Positions 58,024 to 64,000 of a stretch of DNA of 64,000 bases are shown here, piece by piece. Below the pieces are notes generated by a model, which did no database searches, was not told where the DNA came from, and saw only the letters and a list, made by a program, of their open reading frames with translations. The DNA comes from Streptococcus equi subsp. equi (GTDB lineage: Bacteria > Bacillota > Bacilli > Lactobacillales > Streptococcaceae): contig LR134389.1 in NCBI GenBank assembly GCA_900637675.1, positions 1,426,001 to 1,490,000 on the forward strand, given 5' to 3'. The stretch's first letter is position 1; each line of letters opens with the position of its first letter. The position numbers and the translations under genes are program-made.

Positions 58024-58395
58024 ATGAAGCTAAGGCGCAAGACACGTTTGACAAAGATAGGAGCACCTATGACAGTTAATATCGGGAAATCCCACAAGGT
58101 TAAGCTTTATCCGGGTGAGAGTATCGATATTGATCTCCCCGATGCTGAGGATTATTTGACCATCAAGCATAGCAGGCAGGCCAAGAAAATCGTGACCAAT
58201 CAAGATCAGGTCACTATCACTGATAACCCGATTAATCTAATCTTGTTTTGGTCTGGTGTTGTGCTTGTCCTTGGAAGTCATCTCGTGCTTAGCTTTGATT
58301 CCAGCTGGCTTTATTGGCTAACCATTATTGGACTTAGCAGCATTATCGTTAGCTACCTTGTTCCCCGGTTTAAATGGGTGGTCACTCAGTCCTGA
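58024..58395 (+). CDS. hypothetical protein with two C-terminal membrane segments
   Basis: The 123-residue protein has a basic start MKLRRKTRL, a beta-rich cytoplasmic part of about 65 residues (KVKLYPGESIDIDLPDAED), and two hydrophobic helices at about residues 72-92 and 95-113. I do not recognise it. The start is chosen because GAGAGG lies 9 bases before the ATG. It sits just upstream of IS copy 2. Confidence 0.7.
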   Translation: MKLRRKTRLTKIGAPMTVNIGKSHKVKLYPGESIDIDLPDAEDYLTIKHSRQAKKIVTNQDQVTITDNPINLILFWSGVVLVLGSHLVLSFDSSWLYWLTIIGLSSIIVSYLVPRFKWVVTQS

Positions 58396-58542
58396 TCAGC
58401 TTGAGCCTAAGGACAAGAAGCTTACTCAGATTAAAATAAGTCTTGCTCTGATACCCCGTACTTCTTGAGTGATAATTTCCACTATCAGATTGAACTGCCC
58501 CCAAAAGTTAGACATAAAATCTAACAATTGGGGGGCTATTTT

Positions 58543-59058
58543 ATGACATTGAGTTATGAAGACAAGGTTCAAATCTATGAGCTACGGCACATTGGAAAGT
58601 CCATTAAATGCTTATCAGAAAAGTTTAGTATTGCAGAATCTGACCTCAAATACATGATTCGCCTGATTGACAGGTATGGGTTAGCCATTGTCCAAAAAGG
58701 TAAGAATAGTTATTATTCTCCAGAACTGAAGCAAGAGATAATAGATAAAGTTCTGATTGATGGTCAATCTCAAAAACAGACGTCCTTAGACTATGCTTTA
58801 CCAAATTCTAGTATGCTTTCAAGGTGGATAGCGCAATACAAGAAAAACGGCTATACTATTCTTGAGAAAAGAAGAGGGAGGCCACCAAAGATGGGACGTC
58901 AACCAAAGAAGACTTTAGAACAAATGACAGAGTTGGAGCGACTCCAAAAAGAATTAGACTACCTTAGAGCGGAGAATGCTGTGCTAAAAAAGCTGAGAGA
59001 ATACCGGTTGAGGGACGAAGCAAAGCTCAAAGAGCAACAGAAATCATCCAAGAATTAA
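58543..59058 (+). CDS. IS3-family transposase OrfA (copy 2)
   Basis: The 171-residue protein is the same as OrfA of copy 1, with two helix-turn-helix segments and a coiled coil. An in-frame TTG at 58528 is rejected because the ATG matches copy 1. A -1 slip at the A6G site extends it into OrfB. Confidence 0.94.
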   Translation: MTLSYEDKVQIYELRHIGKSIKCLSEKFSIAESDLKYMIRLIDRYGLAIVQKGKNSYYSPELKQEIIDKVLIDGQSQKQTSLDYALPNSSMLSRWIAQYKKNGYTILEKRRGRPPKMGRQPKKTLEQMTELERLQKELDYLRAENAVLKKLREYRLRDEAKLKEQQKSSKN

Positions 59059-59081
59059 TCGGTCAATTTTCTCTAGCAACT

Positions 59082-59885
59082 TTGCTTGAAATCCTTGATT
59101 TATCGCGGTCAACCTATTATTATCAAGTCAAGCAACTAGCTCAAGAAGATAAGGACATGGACTTAAAGGAGCTCATTCAAGGCATCTATGATGAACATCA
59201 TGGCAATTATGGCTATCGTCGCATTCATCTGGAACTAAGAAATCGTGGTTTTATCGTCAATCACAAAAAAGTACAACGTTTGATGACTGTCATGGGCTTA
59301 AAAGCTCGTATCCGTCGTAAGCGCAAGTATTCTTCTTACAAAGGTGAGGTTGGCAAAAAGGCTGATAATCTGATTAAACGTCAGTTTGAAGGTTCTAAGC
59401 CCTACGAGAAGTGCTATACCGATGTGACGGAATTTACCTTACCTGAGGGGAAACTCTATCTATCGCCTGTTCTTGACGGCTATAACAGTGAGATTATTGA
59501 TTTCACCCTGTCTCGATCGCCTGACTTGAAGCAAGTACAAACCATGCTTGAGAAGGCTTTTCCAGCGGATTCGTACAATGGAACGATTCTCCACAGCGAT
59601 CAAGGCTGGCAATATCAACATCAGTCTTATCATCACTTTTTGGAGACTAAAGGCATTCGTCCATCCATGTCTCGCAAGGGAAATAGTCCAGATAATGGGA
59701 TGATGGAGTCCTTCTTTGGTATTCTCAAATCTGAGATGTTTTACGGCCTTGAGACAACTTATCAATCCCTTAATGAGCTTGAACAAGCTATTACAGATTA
59801 CATTTTTTACTACAACAACAAACGCATTAAAGCAAAGCTAAAAGGACTTAGCCCTGTGCAATACAGAACTAAATCCTTTCACTAA
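59082..59885 (+). CDS. IS3-family transposase OrfB (copy 2)
   Basis: The 267-residue integrase-core protein has the DDE residues in YTDVTEF, LHSDQGWQY and ESFFGILKSEMF. The frame stays open upstream to the slippage site at 58986-58992, so the natural product is an OrfAB fusion made by -1 frameshifting. The coordinates given are for the part beginning at the first TTG. Confidence 0.94.
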   Translation: MLEILDLSRSTYYYQVKQLAQEDKDMDLKELIQGIYDEHHGNYGYRRIHLELRNRGFIVNHKKVQRLMTVMGLKARIRRKRKYSSYKGEVGKKADNLIKRQFEGSKPYEKCYTDVTEFTLPEGKLYLSPVLDGYNSEIIDFTLSRSPDLKQVQTMLEKAFPADSYNGTILHSDQGWQYQHQSYHHFLETKGIRPSMSRKGNSPDNGMMESFFGILKSEMFYGLETTYQSLNELEQAITDYIFYYNNKRIKAKLKGLSPVQYRTKSFH

Positions 59886-59962
59886 TATGTCGTGTCCAAC
59901 TTTTGGGGGTCAGTACATCAGCTCAGGGGGGATTTTAACTTATTACTAATGTGCTTGAATGG

Positions 59963-62900
59963 CTATGATAAGGCCTTAAAAGATAGCTGCTTAAAGTCAT
60001 TTCCCACCTTTTGATAGAGGTATAAGCCTGATTTTTCAAGACTCAATTGACCATTAACCACCTCCTTAGCCTGATTGTATTTGACCACCGCCAACAGGCC
60101 TTGTTTCTTATCATGGATCAGCTGAAGCTTACTGTCATTTCGAAGCACCTCAATACGTGCTTCGCTGCACACCTTGTCAAAGTCTGCTTTGCTGATATTT
60201 GGAAGTAGGGTGTAGGCATAGCTATCACTAGCCTGAGAATGAGTTTGACTGATTGTGATAAAGCTTTGGGAGATGAGGTCTTTATTGTTACTATTTGTAT
60301 TAATCTCAGACCAACAGCCTGACTGCACCTTTCGCGATAGCGCTAATGCGGTTGGCTTGGCAAAAAGGTAACCAATATTAGCTTGACCGTCTTTAGAAAG
60401 TAGTAAAAGACTGGTCACATCATCTCGATACAGGATCTCCTCTGTTAGCGCTGTCTCCTGCCCATTGATAAAAAGAGTGTAGCTGTTGTCTGGGTTTTCT
60501 TTGCGTTGATCAATGGTAGTAGTCACTGCCTGATGTGTCTGACTAGTGATGGCGGTGCCAAGAAAAACAATTTGGTCATCTAAGATCGTCCAAGACTTCT
60601 TGGCACTCACTGTCCTATCCCAATTTTGAAAATCCATAACAGCTAAAGCTGTTTTGTCTCCCGCCTTGATCGCTCCAACAAAGGACGATGGCAGGGTAGA
60701 CATGCCTGCTTTTTCTTTGGCCTTTTCTTTATAATCATTGGTTAGCTTTTTTAAATAGGCTACTGTCACGTCCTCTCGCCTGACCTCTGCTTCCGTTGTT
60801 CCAGCCATCTTTAAAGGATTAACAGTCGGCCAAAAGTGGTCTGAGTAATGACCCAAATCACTGTTATAAAGGTAAAACATGCCATCTCCTGTATACCAAC
60901 CACGTGTATTTTCATCGTTCATGGCTTCAAAATTCAGAGTTTTGTTGGAATGCATGGATAAAGCAAAGGCAAAATCCTTTTCCGCATTGTAGTAGGCCAA
61001 TTTATCCATCTGGTTAAAAAGAGATAGGTAGCTCTTAACTGGACTGGCTTGGATTGTGGTATCCTCCAAGAGCTCTTTGAATAGCTTCATGTCATAGTAG
61101 CTTGATAGGCTCTCTAAAATAGTCTCCTGATTATGGAAGGCCAAAACAGCCTTGATCTTACCCTTGATCCTGATTTTAGCTTGCTCTGGCAATGCCTCAG
61201 CCAGTCTTAGCATTCCTCTTAGTGCTTCTAAGGCTGCCTGCCTTGAGGAGGCATTTTCACGACTGATGGAGCGCCCACGACTCATATCCATGAGCTCCCC
61301 ATGAACCATCAAGGGCAAGAAGGCTTGCTCAATCCAATGAGTCATGACCTCTAGCTTTTGCTGGTCTAGGCTAGTAGCTAATAGCTGAAGTAATGGTACC
61401 AGCTGAGACAAGCCATCAATAAGGACATTGCCATAGGCTCCAGTGTAGGCGACATTGGTATGGTCAATATAAGAGCCATCTTCATAAAAGCCCTCACCCC
61501 TTGATCCCTTTGGCTGAAAAGCAAATAAGGTATCTAGGGCTGCTATACTGTCTTGAAGCGCTTTCTTATCATGCTTTAACAGAGCTTCAATAATCTTCAC
61601 TCGTCCCATATCAACAAGGTTACCCCCAATGGCCTTAAAAGGATTCACAAGGGTTAAGCGAAATTGTCTAGGATTAGGAACAAAGTGAGAAATTCCTTTA
61701 GTATAGCGCTTGATCTCCTCTTGAGTGACATAAGGGTAAATGAAGGCTAGGGTATTGACAATAGCTCTTGGGGTACCAATTTCAAAATCCCACCAATTAG
61801 CCTTGCCTTCAATATCCTTTTGCGGATGATAGTAATTAAGTGTCAGCCAGGCTAATTTATCCTTGATCAGTCTTATCAGCTCCTTATCCTGATAATACCT
61901 AGAGGCTAGGCTACTCACCTGCTTGGCCATTTCCTCTAAACGCCTACAGGTAGCTGTCATATGAGACGATTGATGAAGATCCGCCAAATCACTCCAAAGG
62001 TATGTGCTTTTCTGATCCTTGGTCAGATCAGCTAGATTCTTGGTCACGCTGTCGTCCAGTTTTTGGTTTAATGCCACCATGGCTGGACTTGATCGGTCAA
62101 AGTTTTCTGCTCCCAAAATCACCTCACACCACTTTGTGATCAAGGAGGTTGTTTGAGGGGCTTCTGCTGCTAAAATCTCAACTGGTACCGTTGCTACTCT
62201 TTGCCCCTCTTGATCCAACACCTCTAAAAGCGTTTTCCCCTGCGCCAAAGGAATTAAAAGACCATTTTCCACGCGCACAATGTTGCTGGACTCCGCTGCA
62301 ATCTGATAATGATAGTCAGCCATTTCCATGAGGTAGTGCTTATTTAAAGGCAGGACGATTTGCTCCTCTAAGTAATGTGAAGCAATCTTGATGTCATCAC
62401 TTGGCTTATCACCAGCCTCTCTCAAAGAAAGGTTATCAAAGACCACCTGTCCATGACCGGCCTCATAAAAGAGCTCTAGCTTGATTTGATTAACCTTTAG
62501 CTTAGGGATATAAAGCTTTTCTTGGTGTTTTTTCTCAGTTCCTGTTGCCATCGAAGCCACAAGCGTTGCTCTTTTGCAGCACCAGAACCTTGCTTTATTT
62601 CTTCAATGATACGCGCAAAAGCCTGACCTGTTTTATCCTTTGTCTCAATGTCAAAGGTCAGCAAATACTGCTTGTCTGGATTGATGGCAACGGTTTGGTG
62701 CACACAGCCTCTAAATCTCTGATTGCCATCGCTAGTCATTGTCAGCTTGTTATCAGAGACAGCAATTTTAGGACAGCCCTGACTCTTACTAGCGTCCTTA
62801 TAATCCTTCCAATCATTTGCAGACTCCTTGCTCCAAAGGCTTGTACTTTGATGCTCTTGAGCAGGACTGGTCTGATCAAATTGAGGATTTTTAAGCAGGT

Positions 62901-63150
62901 TATCACCTGTGAGAATGAGCTGCTCCCCAAGACTGGATTCCGTAGCTACTGACGACGCGTCTTGAGTGTCTGGGGAGCTTTCTTGAGAAGCCTCCTCAGT
63001 TTTTAGTGGTGCTTTCTTTACCCTCTGAAGCTCCTTGGAAATGGCTTTTGCTGCTGTTTTTTCTTCTGCTAAGACTGTTGGTGCCCGAAATAAACAAGCT
63101 AGTATGATACTAGAGCAAACAGAAGATGATAGTTTTTTTCTTTGCTTCAT
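59963..63150 (-). pseudogene. hylA: hyaluronate lyase (PL8), frameshifted
   Basis: The N-terminal frame (62497-63150) has a signal peptide (ending VLAEE) and a beta-rich binding domain. At about 62560 it shifts, and the neighbouring frame (from GTG at 62560) carries the rest of about 860 residues. That part has the PL8 aromatic pair NWWDFEIGTPRA, the catalytic His and Tyr in SYIDHTNVAYTGAYGNV, and MSRGRSISRE. The catalytic residues survive, but an intact secreted enzyme cannot be made without restoring one or four bases near codon 197. The gene follows kdgA by 39 bases. I recall that S. equi subsp. equi has a short deletion in its hyaluronate lyase gene. Confidence 0.92.
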
Positions 63151-63189
63151 CTGATACCTCCTTGCTTTTTTAATGTTTTATGACCGACT

Positions 63190-63819
63190 TTAACAGCTAC
63201 TCATGTAATCTGCAGCCCTTGCTGTGATTGCCTGAAATTGACCCTGAGCTGCCAATTGATTAAATTCTCCTCCAACTCCCAGCACCTGAGCACCTGCGGC
63301 AAACCAGTCTGACACATTTGTGACAGTTACGCCACCTGTTACCATGACATCAACCTGCGGCAAAGGAGATTTGATTGCCTTAATAAAGGACATGCCAACT
63401 GTGGCACCTGGAAAGACCTTGACCATCTCTGCACCTGATTCCAAGGCAGTCACGACCTCCTCAATAGTCATACAGCCCGGAATATAAGCAATAGCATATC
63501 GATGACATAGGCGGCTTGTCTGCCTGCTAAAGCTAGGAGACACAATAAATTGAGCACCCGCTAAAATAGCTAGCCTTGCTGTGACATCATCAAGAACCGT
63601 CCCAGCCCCGATCAGGATCTCTGGATCATTGCCAACTGCTTCACGCAGGCCTGCAATAACCTGACTGGCAAAGGGATTAGTATAGGCCACCTCAATGGTT
63701 TTGATCCCACCTTCAATACCTGCTAGGCTGCAAGCCATTGCTTCTTTTTTAGAAGCTCCCCGAACGACTAAGGCTAATTTATTGGCTTTTAGCCTTAACA
63801 TGATTTCTGATTTTCTCAT
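63190..63819 (-). CDS. kdgA: KDPG/KHG aldolase
   Basis: The 209-residue class I aldolase has the base glutamate in TIEVAYTNP near residue 36 and the Schiff-base lysine in EMVKVFPGATVG near 136, with GAGTVLDD between. It splits 2-keto-3-deoxy-6-phosphogluconate to pyruvate and glyceraldehyde 3-phosphate. Only one base separates it from the sugar kinase gene, so they are co-translated. The pair finishes catabolism of the unsaturated uronic acid from hyaluronate. Confidence 0.92.
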   Translation of the reverse strand: MRKSEIMLRLKANKLALVVRGASKKEAMACSLAGIEGGIKTIEVAYTNPFASQVIAGLREAVGNDPEILIGAGTVLDDVTARLAILAGAQFIVSPSFSRQTSRLCHRYAIAYIPGCMTIEEVVTALESGAEMVKVFPGATVGMSFIKAIKSPLPQVDVMVTGGVTVTNVSDWFAAGAQVLGVGGEFNQLAAQGQFQAITARAADYMSSC

Positions 63820-63820
63820 A

Positions 63821-64000
63821 TTACCTTCTTACCTCTCGGTTTCCCTTCATCACCCTATCAACCTGACTAACAGGAACAAAGAGCTGATCATCAGCAACTG
63901 TACACTTAAGACTAGCTGTCGCAGCAGCAAAATCAAGCGCAGCAGCAATAGCCTGTCCTCTCATCAATTGATATAAGCAGCCTGCAACAAAGGCATCACC
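63821..64000 (-). CDS. kdgK: PfkB-family sugar kinase, C-terminal end (2-keto-3-deoxygluconate kinase likely)
   Basis: Only the last 59 codons are inside the window. They include the PfkB catalytic motif GDAFVAG and the end AAATASLKC. Context with kdgA points to 2-keto-3-deoxygluconate kinase, which supplies the substrate for KdgA. The 5' part lies beyond the right edge. Confidence 0.8.
   Translation of the reverse strand, partial: GDAFVAGCLYQLMRGQAIAAALDFAAATASLKCTVADDQLFVPVSQVDRVMKGNREVRR

Larger units (their letters stand above)
58491..59917 (+). mobile_element. IS3-family insertion sequence, copy 2 (intact)
   Basis: The element is 1427 bp and, outside the differences listed for copy 1, is identical to it. 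Both orfs and the A AAA AAG slippage site (58986-58992) are intact. No direct repeat is seen at its edges (left GAT, right TCA), unlike copy 1. It lies between the small membrane-protein gene and the broken hyaluronate lyase. Confidence 0.95.

Noticed and set aside
1..64000. CRISPR array, tRNA or rRNA genes, prophage
   Set aside because: I saw no spaced repeat array, no tRNA- or rRNA-like sequence, and no phage structural genes.

Overview
The window looks like a chromosomal segment of a pyogenic-group Streptococcus, most likely Streptococcus equi. The evidence is the protein sequences, the gene order apt-recJ-SDR-rnz-hflX-miaA, the malP/malQ/malR block beside two maltodextrin importers, dltXABCD, and obgE next to a DUF4044 gene. 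The number of broken genes, including a hyaluronate lyase with an early frameshift, fits the host-restricted subspecies equi. That assignment is inference. I see no tRNA, rRNA, CRISPR array or prophage.

Layout. 1-7.6 kb is a leftward housekeeping operon (miaA, hflX, a conserved unknown, rnz, an SDR, recJ, a pyrimidine-dimer-glycosylase-like gene, apt). 7.8-28 kb is a starch/maltodextrin island. It holds glgP and malQ, their LacI-type regulator malR, a rightward importer malE-malF-malG, an IS3-family element, and a leftward cluster malX-amyB-amyA-malC-malD-malA. Neither importer has its own ATPase gene here. The promoters of malQ, malE and malX all carry LacI/CcpA-type operators between or beside the -35 and -10 boxes.

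28-34 kb is a leftward dltXABCD operon with a co-directional esterase-like gene at its end. uvrB follows, then a glutamine-type ABC transporter (glnP with two binding domains, plus glnQ). 39.4-46.8 kb is a leftward beta-glucoside-type PTS locus: GH1 phospho-glucosidase, a MupG-like protein, a PRD regulator that is frameshifted, EIIB, EIIA, DUF3284, EIIC and a tiny membrane protein. 47-55.6 kb has a PnuC-like transporter, an IS-like hairpin remnant, a 52-residue gene, obgE, a DUF4044 gene, a pepS gene with a large internal deletion, rsuA, two hot-dog thioesterases, an MFS transporter and a DUF1846 gene. 55.6-64 kb is decaying. It contains an 850-bp stretch with coding remnants, a GNAT gene, a frameshifted HAD phosphatase, a second IS copy, a frameshifted hyaluronate lyase, and kdgA/kdgK for the sugar-acid end of hyaluronate catabolism.

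The main signal of the window is gene loss. At least six chromosomal genes or regions carry lesions, and several of these are single-base changes in homopolymers. The two IS copies differ by three homopolymer-length changes and by a tight cluster of six substitutions that looks like gene conversion. I did not find a convincing new biological system. The best leads are a perfect 28-bp palindrome at the malX promoter, RNA hairpins that separate binding-protein genes from downstream genes in both mal clusters, and a doubly frameshifted PRD regulator.
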